A stretch of DNA of 64,000 nt from Saccharopolyspora_C sp040643635 (GCF_040643635.1 NZ_JBEYUS010000014.1:1-64000); one strand, 5' to 3'. Counted from the stretch's first letter, positions 1 to 8,985 are shown. Program-made: numbers and translations. Notes: generated from the letters alone by a model not told the origin.

Positions 1-151
1 ACGCGATCATCTCCAACGTGTTCTGCTGACGACCCAGCTCCGCCCCCACAGCAGCGGCCACCTCCGGATCCACCACCGCAAGCCGGTCGTTGAACGCATC
101 GATGCCCGCGGTGTTCCCGGAGGGGTTCGAGGGGGTGCCGGACGAGCTCAT
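1..151 (-). CDS. glyA: Serine hydroxymethyltransferase, N-terminal part only
   Basis: This PLP enzyme interconverts glycine plus 5,10-methylene-THF with serine plus THF. Only the first 50 codons are inside the window; the gene runs off the left edge. After a short polar lead the protein shows FNDRL, then DPEV and RQQNTLEMIA, the usual N-terminal arm of bacterial GlyA. The start is the ATG at 151. The gene is divergent from the dimethylglycine oxidase operon and has its own promoter with the regulon operator at 234-245. In this context it would take up methylene-THF made by the oxidase and yield serine for the dehydratase across the divide. The fold and PLP lysine are not visible, so identity rests on the N-terminus and context. 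Confidence 0.85.
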   Translation of the reverse strand, partial: MSSSGTPSNPSGNTAGIDAFNDRLAVVDPEVAAAVGAELGRQQNTLEMIA

Positions 152-233
152 GGGACTCCTTCGGTGCGGGGAATCTGCATGGGAGCACTGGAGAGACGGC
201 GGCTGAACGGCCGACCGGACGACTACCATCCAA

Positions 234-285
234 CTGAAATATCAGATGGCTTCCCGAGCGTAAGCAGCGGAATTCCCGGGGTCAA
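234..285 (-). promoter_or_regulatory. glyA promoter with regulator site
   Basis: On the minus strand a TTGACC -35 (280-285) and TACGCT -10 (257-262) are separated by exactly 17 bp. Downstream lies CTGATATTTCAG (234-245), a near-perfect palindrome. The same 12-bp motif occurs at 469-480, 10658-10669 and 13306-13317, each just after a promoter-like pair. I infer a repressor site for the FadR-family regulator at 12594-13256. Confidence 0.6.
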
Positions 286-429
286 GGGCCGAAGGTCGCG
301 GATGCGCGAACCCGCCGCGACCTGCGCCGACCACTGCCGCGCGACGCGCCCGGAGTAGCGACGCGCCGTGCGGCGGCCCGCGCGTTCAGCCATCCGCGTG
401 CACTGCGACCAGGTGCGCCGAATCGACTC

Positions 430-480
430 TTGACCGCCGCTCCTACCAGTGCTTACTCTGCCGTTCACTTGATATATCAG
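430..480 (+). promoter_or_regulatory. Promoter and regulator site of the dimethylglycine oxidase operon
   Basis: TTGACC (430-435), an 18-bp spacer and TACTCT (454-459) precede TTGATATATCAG (469-480), placing the operator at the predicted start point. The match to the other three sites supports shared control. The remaining 481-724 is a leader of about 240 nt in which I see no gene, only the ribosome-binding AGGAG just before the ATG at 725. Confidence 0.6.
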
Positions 481-724
481 TCTTGTGTTCAGCTGTTCCG
501 GTCGGTCCGGGGGCACACCCGGAATCCGGCATCCGGCTCGGCCAGGTCACCGCCGTCGGGCGGCCCGTTCCGACACGTCCCCCGTGCTCCGCGGAACTCC
601 GCATCGGACGACCACCGAACCCCACCACTCCCCTTCGCCAGACCCGAGCTCCTGCCCCGTGGCACCCAGTCCGCACCTGCCGTCCTCGCAGCGGTCGCCG
701 CAGGCCGCCCGTTAGGAGACCAGC

Positions 725-3190
725 ATGAGCACCCCCCGCGTCGTCATCATCGGAGCCGGGATCGTCGGCACCAACCTCGCCGACGAGCTCACCGAACGCG
801 GCTGGAACCGCGTCACCGTCCTCGACCAGGGACCGCTGCCGCTCACCGGCGGTTCCACCTCGCACGCCCCCGGACTCGTCTTCCAGACCGCCGGGTCGAA
901 GACGATGACCGAGTTCGCCACCTACACCAGGGACAAGCTCGCCTCGCTGGACGTCGACGGCGGGTGGTGCTTCAACCAGGTCGGCGGTCTGGAGATCGCC
1001 ACCACGCCGGAACGGCTCGCCGACCTGCACCGCAAGCAGGGCTGGGCGACCTCCTGGGGCGTGCCCGGCACCGTCCTCGACCCGGCGGAGTGCGCGAAGC
1101 TGCACCCGCTGCTGGACCGGGACCGCGTCCTCGGCGGGCTGCACACCCCCACCGACGGGCTGGCCAAGGCCTCCCGCGCCGTCATCGCCCTCGCCCGCCG
1201 CGCCGAAGCCCGCGGCGCCCGCTTCCAGGGCTCCACCCGGGTCCTCGGCATCAGCACCAGCGGCGGCAAGGTCACCGGCGTCGAGACCGACCAGGGCGAG
1301 GTGCCCGCCGACATCGTGGTCTCCTGCGCCGGGTTCTGGGGCCAGGCCATCGGCGACATGGTCGGCATGCGGGTGCCGCTGCTGCCGCTGGCGCACCAGT
1401 ACGCGCAGACCGACCAGCTGCCCGAACTCGCCGGGCGCAACGACCCGCGGATCGAGGCGCGGCTGCCGATCCTGCGCCACCAGGACCACGACCTGTACTA
1501 CCGCGAGCACGACGACCGGCTCGGCATCGGCACCTACGCGCACCGCCCCATCCCGGTCGGGCTGGACGAGCTGCCGCAGGACGAGGACGCGCCCAGCGAA
1601 GCGGCGATGCCGTCGATGCTGGCGTTCACCGAGGAGGACTTCGCCCCGTCCTGGGAGCACAGCAAGCGGCTGCTGCCCGCGCTGCGCACCGCGAAGGTCG
1701 AGACCGGGTTCAACGGCGTCTTCTCCTTCACCCCCGACGGCGGGCCGCTGGTCGGCGAATCCCCCGACGTGGCCGGGTTCTGGATCGCCGAGGCGGTGTG
1801 GGTGACGCACTCCTCCGGCGTGGCGCGCGCCGTCGCGCAACTGCTGGTGGACGGGCGCAGCGAGATCGAACTGCACGGCTGCGACGTGCAGCGCTTCGAC
1901 GAGATCGAGGTGACCCCGCAGCACGCGGACGAGACCTCGCAGCGCAACTTCGTGGAGATCTACGACGTCAAGCACCCGCTGCAGCCGAAGTTCTCCCCGC
2001 GGGACCTGCGGGTCAGCCCGTTCCACGCCCGGCAGCGCGAACTCGGCGCGTTCTTCCTGGAAGCGCACGGCTGGGAGCGCCCGCACTGGTACGAGGCCAA
2101 CGCGCCGCTGGTCAAGGAACTGCCGATGGAGTGGCAGCCGCCGTCGCGGGACGCCTGGTCCGCGATGTTCCACTCCCCCGTCGCCGCCGTCGAGGCGTGG
2201 AAGACCCGCACCGCCGTCGCCCTCTACGACATGACCCCGCTGAAGCGGCTGGAGGTGTCCGGTCCCGGGTCGCTGGAGTTCCTGGACCGGCTCACCACCG
2301 GCAAGATGGACAAGTCCGTCGGCTCGGTCACCTACACGCTGATGCTGGACCGGGCGGGCGGCGTGCGCAGCGACCTCACCGTGGCGCGGCTCGGCGAACG
2401 GCTGTTCCAGGTCGGCGCCAACGGGAACCTGGACCTGGACCACCTGCGGCGGAACCTGCCCGACGACCACGGCGTGCAGGTCAGGGACATCACCGGCGGC
2501 ACCTGCTGCGTCGGGGTGTGGGGGCCGCTGGCCCGGGATCTGGTGCAGCCGTTGAGCCGGGACGACTTCTCCCACGAGGGCTTGAAGTTCTTCCGCTGCA
2601 AGCAGGCGCGCATCGCGGGCATCCCGGTCACCGCGATGCGGGTGTCCTACGTCGGCGAGCTCGGCTGGGAGATCTACACCAGCGCCGAGTACGGGCAGCG
2701 GCTGTGGGACGTGCTGTTCGAGGCGGGCCGCGAGCTCGGGGTGGTCGCCGCGGGGCGCGCCGCGTTCAACAGCCTGCGGCTGGAGAAGGGCTACCGGGCG
2801 TGGGGCGCGGACATGACCACCGAGCACGACCCGTTCGAAGCGGGCGTCGGGTTCGCGGTCCGCCGGAACAAGGGCGACTTCGTCGGCAAGGACGCGCTGG
2901 AGGGCCGCGACCAGGAGTCGGTGGCGCGGCGGCTGTCCTGCCTGACGATCGACGACGGGCGCAGCGTGGTGCTCGGCGCGGAGCCGGTGTTCGTCGACTC
3001 GGCGCCCGCCGGGTACGTCACCTCGGCGGCGTTCTCGCACACCCTGGGCTTCCCCATCGCCTACGCGTGGCTGCCCGCCTCGGCGGAACCCGGGACCTCG
3101 GTGGAGATCAAGTACTTCGACCGGATGGTGCGGGCCACCGTCGCCGCCGAACCGCTCGTCGACCCGGAGATGCACCGGATCCGCAGGTGA
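725..3190 (+). CDS. dmg: Dimethylglycine oxidase (FAD oxidase fused to GcvT-like folate domain)
   Basis: It oxidises N,N-dimethylglycine to sarcosine and hands the carbon to THF as 5,10-methylene-THF. The 821 residues match the roughly 830-residue Arthrobacter enzyme. The N-terminus has the Rossmann GAGIVGTNLAD motif (10-20) followed by GGSTSHAPGLV (42-52), the region where this family links FAD to histidine; which histidine is linked here is not proven. The DAO-type oxidase half extends to about residue 400. The second half has the aminomethyltransferase features YVGELGWEIY and GYRAWG. The ATG at 725 follows a good ribosome-binding site. It is the first gene of a five-gene operon of folate and serine enzymes. 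Sarcosine dehydrogenases have the same architecture, so exact substrate preference is inferred, though similarity to dimethylglycine oxidase is close from the first residues on. Confidence 0.9.
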   Translation: MSTPRVVIIGAGIVGTNLADELTERGWNRVTVLDQGPLPLTGGSTSHAPGLVFQTAGSKTMTEFATYTRDKLASLDVDGGWCFNQVGGLEIATTPERLADLHRKQGWATSWGVPGTVLDPAECAKLHPLLDRDRVLGGLHTPTDGLAKASRAVIALARRAEARGARFQGSTRVLGISTSGGKVTGVETDQGEVPADIVVSCAGFWGQAIGDMVGMRVPLLPLAHQYAQTDQLPELAGRNDPRIEARLPILRHQDHDLYYREHDDRLGIGTYAHRPIPVGLDELPQDEDAPSEAAMPSMLAFTEEDFAPSWEHSKRLLPALRTAKVETGFNGVFSFTPDGGPLVGESPDVAGFWIAEAVWVTHSSGVARAVAQLLVDGRSEIELHGCDVQRFDEIEVTPQHADETSQRNFVEIYDVKHPLQPKFSPRDLRVSPFHARQRELGAFFLEAHGWERPHWYEANAPLVKELPMEWQPPSRDAWSAMFHSPVAAVEAWKTRTAVALYDMTPLKRLEVSGPGSLEFLDRLTTGKMDKSVGSVTYTLMLDRAGGVRSDLTVARLGERLFQVGANGNLDLDHLRRNLPDDHGVQVRDITGGTCCVGVWGPLARDLVQPLSRDDFSHEGLKFFRCKQARIAGIPVTAMRVSYVGELGWEIYTSAEYGQRLWDVLFEAGRELGVVAAGRAAFNSLRLEKGYRAWGADMTTEHDPFEAGVGFAVRRNKGDFVGKDALEGRDQESVARRLSCLTIDDGRSVVLGAEPVFVDSAPAGYVTSAAFSHTLGFPIAYAWLPASAEPGTSVEIKYFDRMVRATVAAEPLVDPEMHRIRR

Positions 3191-3211
3191 TCCCGGACCG
3201 CTCGCGAGGTG

Positions 3212-3245
3212 GGCGGCCCCTCCGCTCCGAGCGGGGTGGGCCGCC
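3212..3245 (+). terminator. Hairpin between oxidase and cyclodeaminase genes
   Basis: GGCGGCCC (3212-3219) pairs with GGGCCGCC (3238-3245) around an 18-nt loop. There is no U-tract. It could reduce read-through or stabilise the upstream message; the downstream genes are close and lack an obvious promoter, so I regard it as intra-operonic. Confidence 0.35.
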
Positions 3246-3293
3246 GGCCCGGTCACCTGGAACGGGTTTTCCGCACTACGACGAAGGATGCTG

Positions 3294-3914
3294 ATGCGCA
3301 CGGATTCGATCGACACCTTCCTGCAGCGGCTCGCCTCCCGCGATCCCGCCCCGGGCGGGGGCGCGACCGCCGGGCTGCACGCCGCGCAGGGCGCCGCCCT
3401 GATCGCCATGGTCGCGCGGTTCAGCGACGGCCCGAAGTACGCCGAGCACGCGGCGGAGATCGACGCGGTGCTGACCGCGGCCGACGAGCTGCGCGGCCTG
3501 GCGCTGGATCTGGCGGAGCGGGACGCCACCGCGTTCGGCGCGGTCGGCGCCGCCTACGGCCTGCCGAAGGACACCGCGGAGGCGAAGGCGGCGCGGTCCC
3601 GGGCGATCGCGGCGGCCCTGGCCGAGGCGAGCCGGGTGCCCGCCCAGGTCATCGCGGTCGCCGGCCGGGTAGTGGGGCTCGCCGAGCGGTTGCGGCCGAT
3701 CGGGAACCGCAACGTGATCACCGATGTCGCGGCGGCCGCGGACGCGGCGCGCGCGGCCGCCGCCACCTCGCGGGTGAACGCGGAGGTGAACCTGCCCGGC
3801 ATCGCCGACCCGGCGATGCGGGACGAACTGGCCGCGGCGATCGCCGCGGCCACCGATGTCCTCCACCGAGCCGATGAGACCACCACCGCGGTACGGGAGC
3901 AGATCCAGCGATGA
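3294..3914 (+). CDS. Formiminotetrahydrofolate cyclodeaminase-family protein
   Basis: This 206-residue protein belongs to the FTCD_C family, whose members convert formimino-THF to 5,10-methenyl-THF or act as methenyl-THF cyclohydrolases. It shows the family start DTFLQRLASRDPAPGGGATAG with the conserved PGGG loop, then the all-helical segment ending in RNVITD and NLPGI. ATGs exist at 3288 and 3294; the GAAGG at 3283-3287 is well spaced only for 3294. It overlaps folD by ATGA. Beside dimethylglycine oxidase, FolD and PurU, a methenyl-THF cyclohydrolase role is more likely than histidine degradation, but this is an inference. Confidence 0.8.
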   Translation: MRTDSIDTFLQRLASRDPAPGGGATAGLHAAQGAALIAMVARFSDGPKYAEHAAEIDAVLTAADELRGLALDLAERDATAFGAVGAAYGLPKDTAEAKAARSRAIAAALAEASRVPAQVIAVAGRVVGLAERLRPIGNRNVITDVAAAADAARAAAATSRVNAEVNLPGIADPAMRDELAAAIAAATDVLHRADETTTAVREQIQR

Positions 3915-5053
3915 CCACTTCCCCGGCAGTGCCCGACACCGACCCGCCGACGGCCGACGTGTCCGAAGCCGCCCGGTCCGAAACCCCGGCGTCCGAAACC
4001 CCAGCGTCCGAAACCCCTCGGGCCGAAGCCGCTGTGCCCGAAAACCCCGTGCCCGCAACCTCTCTGTCCGAAACCCCTGCGTCCGAAACCGCTGCGCCCG
4101 CAACCGATCCGCCCGCGACCGGCGCACCCGCCACCGCGACGCCGCCGGTGGAGACCGCGGTCCTGGACGGCACCGGCCCGGCCCGTGCCATCCGGGCCGA
4201 GGTCGCCGCCGCGGCGGCCGAACTCGCCGCCGCGGGAGTGCCCGCCCGGCTGGCCGTCGTGGTGGCCACCGACGACGAGTCGAGCGCCTGGTACGTGCGC
4301 TCGATCGCGAAGGCCGCCGCGAAGTCCGGCGTGGAGTGCGAGGTCGTGGACCTCGGCGCCGACGCCACCGCGGACCGCATCCGCGAGGAGCTCGCCTCGC
4401 TGAGCGCCGAACCGGAAGTGCACGGCATCATCCTGCAGACCCCGCTGCCGCCGGGCGCCGACTTCGACGAGCTGGCCGCCGCGATCGCGCCGGACAAGGA
4501 CGTGGACGGGGCGAACCCGCTGTCCGCGGGCAGGCTCGCCGCCGGGCTGCCCGCGTTCCCGCCCGCGACGGCGGCCGCGGTGCTGGCGGTGCTGGACCAC
4601 CACGGCGTGCCGCTCGCGGGCCGGGACTGCGCGGTGGTGGGCCGTTCCACCGTGGTGGGGAAACCGGTGGCGCAGCTGCTGCTGCAGCGGGACGCGACGG
4701 TGACGGTCTGCCACCGGCACACCGCGGACCTGGCCACGCGCACCCGCGCCGCGGAGGTGCTGGTGGTGGCGGTCGGCCGGCCCGACCTGATCGCGGAGGC
4801 GCACGTGCACCCGGGTTCGGTCGTGGTGGACGTGGGCACCAATCCGACGCCGGACGGCGGGCTGGTCGGCGACGTGGCTCCCGGGGTGTCCGGCCGGGTC
4901 GCGGCGTTGACGCCGGTGCCGGGCGGGGTGGGGCCGGTGACGACGGCGCTGCTGCTGCGGCACACCGTGCGGGCCGCGCTCGCGGAGAGCGGCCGTGAGC
5001 CGGCTGTCGACGGCGCGGACCGCGCCGCGCCGGACCGGGAAACCTCCAGGTGA
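3911..5053 (+). CDS. folD: FolD, methylene-THF dehydrogenase/methenyl-THF cyclohydrolase, with repeat-rich N-terminal extension
   Basis: FolD oxidises methylene-THF to methenyl-THF with NADP and hydrolyses it to 10-formyl-THF. Core motifs are YVRSIAK (catalytic Tyr/Lys region), ILQTPLPPG, DKDVDGANP and the nucleotide loop VVGRSTVVGKP. The core starts near residue 80 and matches the usual 285-300 residues. The first 75 or so residues are an unusual Ser/Glu/Thr/Pro/Ala tract encoded by 15-bp repeats. The ATG at 3911 overlaps the previous stop, so translation is probably coupled. An in-frame GTG at 4148 would give a normal-length FolD but lacks a ribosome-binding site. A long start is preferred, not proven. 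Confidence 0.88.
   Translation: MTTSPAVPDTDPPTADVSEAARSETPASETPASETPRAEAAVPENPVPATSLSETPASETAAPATDPPATGAPATATPPVETAVLDGTGPARAIRAEVAAAAAELAAAGVPARLAVVVATDDESSAWYVRSIAKAAAKSGVECEVVDLGADATADRIREELASLSAEPEVHGIILQTPLPPGADFDELAAAIAPDKDVDGANPLSAGRLAAGLPAFPPATAAAVLAVLDHHGVPLAGRDCAVVGRSTVVGKPVAQLLLQRDATVTVCHRHTADLATRTRAAEVLVVAVGRPDLIAEAHVHPGSVVVDVGTNPTPDGGLVGDVAPGVSGRVAALTPVPGGVGPVTTALLLRHTVRAALAESGREPAVDGADRAAPDRETSR
3977..4108 (+). repeat. 15-bp repeats inside folD coding sequence
   Basis: Degenerate copies of a 15-bp unit of the form TCCGAAACCCCNGCG run through the folD N-terminus and encode SETPA-like pentapeptides. Copies near 3977-4020 are almost identical and later ones drift. The unit length keeps the reading frame, so copy-number changes would be tolerated. 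Confidence 0.75.
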
Positions 5054-5062
5054 GGAGCGCGC

Positions 5063-6436
5063 ATGACCCTCTCAGTGTTCGACCTGTTCAAAGTGGGCAT
5101 CGGGCCGTCGAGTTCGCACACGGTCGGCCCGATGCTGGCCGCCTTCCGGTTCGTGGCGCGGCTGCGCGAGTCCGGGGTGCTGCCCCGGGTGGCGGCGGTG
5201 CGCTGCGAGCTGTTCGGTTCGCTGGGCGCGACGGGCCACGGCCACGGCAGCGTCCCGGCGGTGGTGCTGGGCCTGCTGGGCGAGCAACCGCACCTGGTGG
5301 ACCCGGTGCGCACCGAACCGGACGTGCGGGCGGTGCGGGAGGAGGGCCGGATCAGCCTCGGCGGGGAGCGCAAGATCGCGTTCTCGGTGGACCGGGACGT
5401 GGTGCTGCACCGGCGGAAGCGGCTGGAGTTCCACACCAACGGCATGCGCTTCGACGCGTTCGACGAGCACGGGGAACCGCTGCTGCGCCGCGAGTTCTTC
5501 TCGGTCGGCGGCGGTTTCGTGCTGGACGAGGACGAGGCGGGCCGGCCGGTGCTGGTGGCGGGCGGGCCGGAGGTGCGCTTCCCGTTCCGCACCGGCGCGG
5601 AACTGCTGGCGCGGGCCCGGGAATCCGGCTCGCGGATCAGCGACGTGATGCTGGCGAACGAGCTGTCCTGGCGGCCCGAGCAGGAGACCCGGGACGGCCT
5701 GCTGCACATCTGGTCGGTGATGCGGGAGTGCGTGGACAACGGTTCCCGCACCGGTGGCGTGCTGCCCGGCGGGCTGCGGGTGCGGCGCCGGGCCAAGGAG
5801 CTGCGGGAGCGGCTGGAGTCCGGCGTCGACGAGAGCGACGCGCTGCACGCGATGGAGTGGGTGACGCTCTACGCGCTGGCGGTGAACGAGGAGAACGCGG
5901 CGGGCGGCCGGGTCGTGACGGCGCCGACGAACGGCGCGGCCGGGATCGTGCCCGCGGTGCTGCACTACGCGCACCGGTTCCTGGCCGGGTTCGACGAGGA
6001 CTCGGTGGTGCGGTTCCTGCTGACGGCGAGCGCGATCGGCGTGCTGTTCAAGGAGAACGCGTCGATCTCGGGTGCCGAGGTGGGTTGCCAGGGCGAGGTC
6101 GGGTCGGCGTGCTCGATGGCCGCCGCCGGCCTGGCGGAGGTGCTGGGCGGCACCCCGGAGCAAGTGGAGAACGCCGCGGAGATCGGCATCGAGCACAACC
6201 TGGGCCTCACCTGCGATCCGGTGGGCGGCCTGGTGCAGATCCCGTGCATCGAGCGGAACGCGGTGGCCGCGATCAAGGCGATCACGGCGGCCCGGATGGC
6301 GCTGCGCGGCGACGGCGAGCACCACGTCTCCCTGGACAAGGCGATCAAGACGATGCGCGAGACCGGGGCGGACATGAAGGACAAGTACAAGGAGACCGCC
6401 CGCGGCGGCCTCGCCCTCAACGTCGTCGAGTGCTGA
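5063..6436 (+). CDS. sdaA: L-serine dehydratase (iron-sulfur type, single chain)
   Basis: It deaminates L-serine to pyruvate using a 4Fe-4S cluster. The 457-residue length fits the fused alpha/beta type. GPSSSHTVGPM (14-24) is the serine-binding motif. Cys342, Cys383 and Cys394 lie in GCQGEVGSAC, TCDPVGG and PCIERN, the three cluster ligands of the family. The protein ends in VVEC, the C-terminal cysteine tail known to reach the active site in this family. GAGGAG lies nine bases after the folD stop and sets the ATG. It would drain serine made by GlyA into pyruvate. Confidence 0.93.
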   Translation: MTLSVFDLFKVGIGPSSSHTVGPMLAAFRFVARLRESGVLPRVAAVRCELFGSLGATGHGHGSVPAVVLGLLGEQPHLVDPVRTEPDVRAVREEGRISLGGERKIAFSVDRDVVLHRRKRLEFHTNGMRFDAFDEHGEPLLRREFFSVGGGFVLDEDEAGRPVLVAGGPEVRFPFRTGAELLARARESGSRISDVMLANELSWRPEQETRDGLLHIWSVMRECVDNGSRTGGVLPGGLRVRRRAKELRERLESGVDESDALHAMEWVTLYALAVNEENAAGGRVVTAPTNGAAGIVPAVLHYAHRFLAGFDEDSVVRFLLTASAIGVLFKENASISGAEVGCQGEVGSACSMAAAGLAEVLGGTPEQVENAAEIGIEHNLGLTCDPVGGLVQIPCIERNAVAAIKAITAARMALRGDGEHHVSLDKAIKTMRETGADMKDKYKETARGGLALNVVEC

Positions 6437-6483
6437 CGACCCCCGACCGCGACCAGAGCCGTGCGAGCACAGGAGGAACGACG

Positions 6484-7332
6484 ATGACCAGGAAGTTCAC
6501 CCTGACGTTGAGCTGCCCCAACCGCAGCGGCATCGTCCACGCGGTCAGCAGCTACCTGGTGGGCCAGGGCTGCGACATCGCCGAGTACCGCCAGTTCGAC
6601 GACGGCGTGAAGGGCCGCTTGTTCCTGCGCACCCAGGTGACGGCGGACCGCGAGGTGGACCTGGCGGCGGTGTCGCGCGGGTTCGAGCCGGTGGCCGCGG
6701 ACTTCGAGATGTCCTTCTCGTTCGACGCGGACCGCGACGCCCGGGTGCTGGTGATGGTCTCGAAGCTGGGCCACTGCCTGAACGACCTCATCTTCCGCTG
6801 GCGGTCCGGCGGGTTGAGCGCGGACATCGTGGCCGTGGTGTCGAACCACGAGACACTGCGGCCGATGGCGGAGTCGGCGGGCCTGCCGTTCATCCACGTG
6901 CCGGTGACGCCGGAGACGAAGGCCGCCGCCGAGGCCCGGCTGCTGGAGCTGGTGGACGAGTACGACGTGGAGCTGGTGGTGCTGGCCCGCTACATGCAGG
7001 TGCTCTCGGACGAGGCGTGCAAGGCGCTGGAGGGCCGGGCGATCAACATCCACCACTCGTTCCTGCCGGGCTTCAAGGGCGCGAAGCCGTACCACCAGGC
7101 GTATTCGCGCGGGGTGAAGCTGGTGGGCGCGACGGCGCACTACGTGACCCCGGACCTGGACGAAGGCCCGATCATCGAGCAGGAGGTGATCCGCATCGAC
7201 CACACGCACGACCCGGTGGCGCTGCAGACGGTGGGCCGGGACGCGGAGGCGCTGGCGCTGTCCCGGGCGGTGCGCTGGCACTGCGAGCGGCGGGTGCTGC
7301 CGAACGGGCACAGCACCGTGGTGTTCCGGTGA
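6484..7332 (+). CDS. purU: Formyltetrahydrofolate deformylase
   Basis: PurU hydrolyses 10-formyl-THF to formate and THF, freeing folate when one-carbon supply exceeds need. The 282 residues contain an N-terminal ACT domain (CPNRSGIVHAVSSYL) and a C-terminal formyl-transferase fold with NIHHSFLPGFKGAKPY holding the catalytic Asn/His, and DEGPIIEQ. AGGAGGA precedes the ATG at 6484. As the last gene of the operon it is the exit for methyl groups passed from dimethylglycine through FolD. Confidence 0.94.
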   Translation: MTRKFTLTLSCPNRSGIVHAVSSYLVGQGCDIAEYRQFDDGVKGRLFLRTQVTADREVDLAAVSRGFEPVAADFEMSFSFDADRDARVLVMVSKLGHCLNDLIFRWRSGGLSADIVAVVSNHETLRPMAESAGLPFIHVPVTPETKAAAEARLLELVDEYDVELVVLARYMQVLSDEACKALEGRAINIHHSFLPGFKGAKPYHQAYSRGVKLVGATAHYVTPDLDEGPIIEQEVIRIDHTHDPVALQTVGRDAEALALSRAVRWHCERRVLPNGHSTVVFR

Positions 7333-7351
7333 CCGGTTCCGGCCGCGGGTC

Positions 7352-7397
7352 TTGACATCCCGTTCGCGACGCGCTGCCATCTGTAGCGCAATGCGCA
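7352..7397 (+). promoter_or_regulatory. Promoter region of the Rieske oxygenase gene
   Basis: A TTGACA (7352-7357) is followed 36 bases from its start by GCAATGCGCA (7388-7397). The reverse complement of this 10-mer lies at 10957-10966, 35 bases from a TTGACG ahead of the Rieske ferredoxin gene. No clear -10 is seen. I infer a shared activator or repressor site. The rest of 7333-7562 shows only a small inverted repeat near 7402-7417 and nothing else recognisable. Confidence 0.4.
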
Positions 7398-7562
7398 CCC
7401 CGTTGCTGTTCGTGCAACGACTCTCGACTTCCACTCAGCAGCCACCGCGCGGAATCCGCCGCGCGGTGCGTTCCCGACGTTCCGCGGGCGGCCCCTGCGC
7501 CCGCCGGTTCCGATGCCGTAGCGAGTTGTGTCCCCTTCCCCTCTGCCGCGAGGAGCACTGCC

Positions 7563-8708
7563 ATGACCACCGGTGAGCTGTCCACTCCCGACACCGGCGA
7601 AGCGCTGCCCGAGAGCCTGCGCGAGACGCTGGCCGGCTACTACTACACGGACCCGTCGATCTTCCGGACCGAGCAGGAGGCGATCTTCGAGGCGGGCTGG
7701 TTCTGCGCGGTGCTCAGCGCCGACCTGGAGCGCCCCGGCCAGTACGAGACGGTGCAGATCGGCCGGGAGAGCGTTCTGGTGACCCGCGGCCGGGACGGTG
7801 CCGTGAAGGCCTACCTGAACGTGTGCAGGCACCGCGGGGCCCGGTTGTGCACGGAGGAGAAGGGCGAGGTGCGGCGCTCCTTCCAGTGCCCGTACCACGC
7901 GTGGACGTACGGCTTGGACGGCAAGCTGGTGGCGGCGCCGAACCTGAACGCAATGCAGGACATCGACCGCGTCGAGTACGGGCTGCACACCGTGCACGTG
8001 CAGGAGTGGCTGGGGTACGTGTGGCTGTGCCTGGCCGAGGACCCGCCGTCGTTCGAGGAGACGGTGATCGGGGACGTCACCAACCGCCTGGGCTCGCCGG
8101 AGGCGATCGTGGGCTACCAGGTGGCGGACCTGAAGCTGGGCAGGCGCATCGAGTACGACGTGCGGGCGAACTGGAAGCAGATCGTCGAGAACTTCATGGA
8201 GTGCTACCACTGCGCGACGATCCACCCGGAGCTCACCGAGGTGCTGCCGGAGTTCGCCGACGGCCTCGCCGCGCAGTACTTCGTCGGCCACGGCGCCGAG
8301 TTCGGCGAGGAGGTGCAGGGCTTCACCGTCGACGGCTCGGCGGGCCTGGATCGGATTCCCGGCGTGCACGAGGACCAGGACCGCCGCTACTACGCGATCA
8401 CGGTGCGCCCGCAGGTGTTCATCAACCTGGTGCCGGACCACGTGGTGTTCCACCGGATGTTCCCGCTGTCGGCGGAGCGCACGATCGTGCGCTGCGACTG
8501 GCTGTACCTGCCGGAGGTGGTGGATTCCGGCGCGGACATCGACCGGTCGGTGGAGCTGTTCCACCGGGTGAACCAGCAGGACTTCGACGCGTGCGAGCGC
8601 TGCCAGCTGGCGATGGACTCGCGGTCGTACCGCAAGGGCGGGGTGCTGGTGCCGAGCGAGCACCACATCGGCGAGTTCCACGACTGGGTGCGCGAGCGGG
8701 TGGGCTGA
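7563..8708 (+). CDS. gbcA: Rieske quaternary-ammonium oxygenase, probably glycine betaine demethylase
   Basis: The oxygenase component removes a methyl group as formaldehyde. Cys88-x-His90 and Cys109-x2-His112 (CRHRGA, CPYHAW) bind the Rieske 2Fe-2S cluster. NWKQIVENFMECYHC holds the mononuclear iron histidines His216 and His221, with Glu209 where aromatic dioxygenases have the bridging Asp. Glu at this spot is reported for carnitine-type quaternary-amine oxygenases. The 381 residues fit GbcA, choline monooxygenase or proline-betaine demethylase. Neighbouring dimethylglycine oxidase makes glycine betaine the best substrate. A strong terminator follows. The likely electron donors are the Rieske ferredoxin and reductase at 11.0-12.5 kb. 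Confidence 0.8.
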   Translation: MTTGELSTPDTGEALPESLRETLAGYYYTDPSIFRTEQEAIFEAGWFCAVLSADLERPGQYETVQIGRESVLVTRGRDGAVKAYLNVCRHRGARLCTEEKGEVRRSFQCPYHAWTYGLDGKLVAAPNLNAMQDIDRVEYGLHTVHVQEWLGYVWLCLAEDPPSFEETVIGDVTNRLGSPEAIVGYQVADLKLGRRIEYDVRANWKQIVENFMECYHCATIHPELTEVLPEFADGLAAQYFVGHGAEFGEEVQGFTVDGSAGLDRIPGVHEDQDRRYYAITVRPQVFINLVPDHVVFHRMFPLSAERTIVRCDWLYLPEVVDSGADIDRSVELFHRVNQQDFDACERCQLAMDSRSYRKGGVLVPSEHHIGEFHDWVRERVG

Positions 8709-8723
8709 GCGCCGTTCTCCCGG

Positions 8724-8750
8724 CCCCGCGCGGCTTCCCGCCGCGCGGGG
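8724..8750 (+). terminator. Strong hairpin after the Rieske oxygenase gene
   Basis: CCCCGCGCGGC (8724-8734) pairs perfectly with GCCGCGCGGGG (8740-8750) around a TTCCC loop, 15 bases after the stop. There is no U-tract, as is common in GC-rich actinomycetes. Confidence 0.75.
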
Positions 8751-8985
8751 TCCTCGTGCTGCCCTGGTCCGGGCGCGGTCTCGGTCGCGGCCGCTCGATT
8801 CTCCCGGTGCGGCAACGGTTTCCGCCGGCGCGGACTCGCACTGCGCCGGGTGCGGAGTCGGGCGGAACGGGAGCGGGCGGCGCGGAGCCGGACAGCGCGG
8901 ACCGGGGCCGAGCCGACGGCGCGGCGCAGATCCCGACACGGCGCGGCGCAGGACCGGGCGGCACAACGCGGAGCCGGTCGGCACT

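Noticed and set aside
430..3294. Very long open frames antisense to or overlapping real genes, for example 430-3294, 443-3529 and 15834-21326
   Set aside because: Their translations are Arg/Gly/Pro/Ala-rich with no domain signatures, while another frame over the same DNA encodes a clear enzyme. They reflect third-position GC bias.
3960..4140. Minus-strand Gly/Phe/Arg repeat frame over the folD N-terminus
   Set aside because: It is the antisense reading of the folD repeat tract; gene order, coupling and the FolD core support the plus strand.
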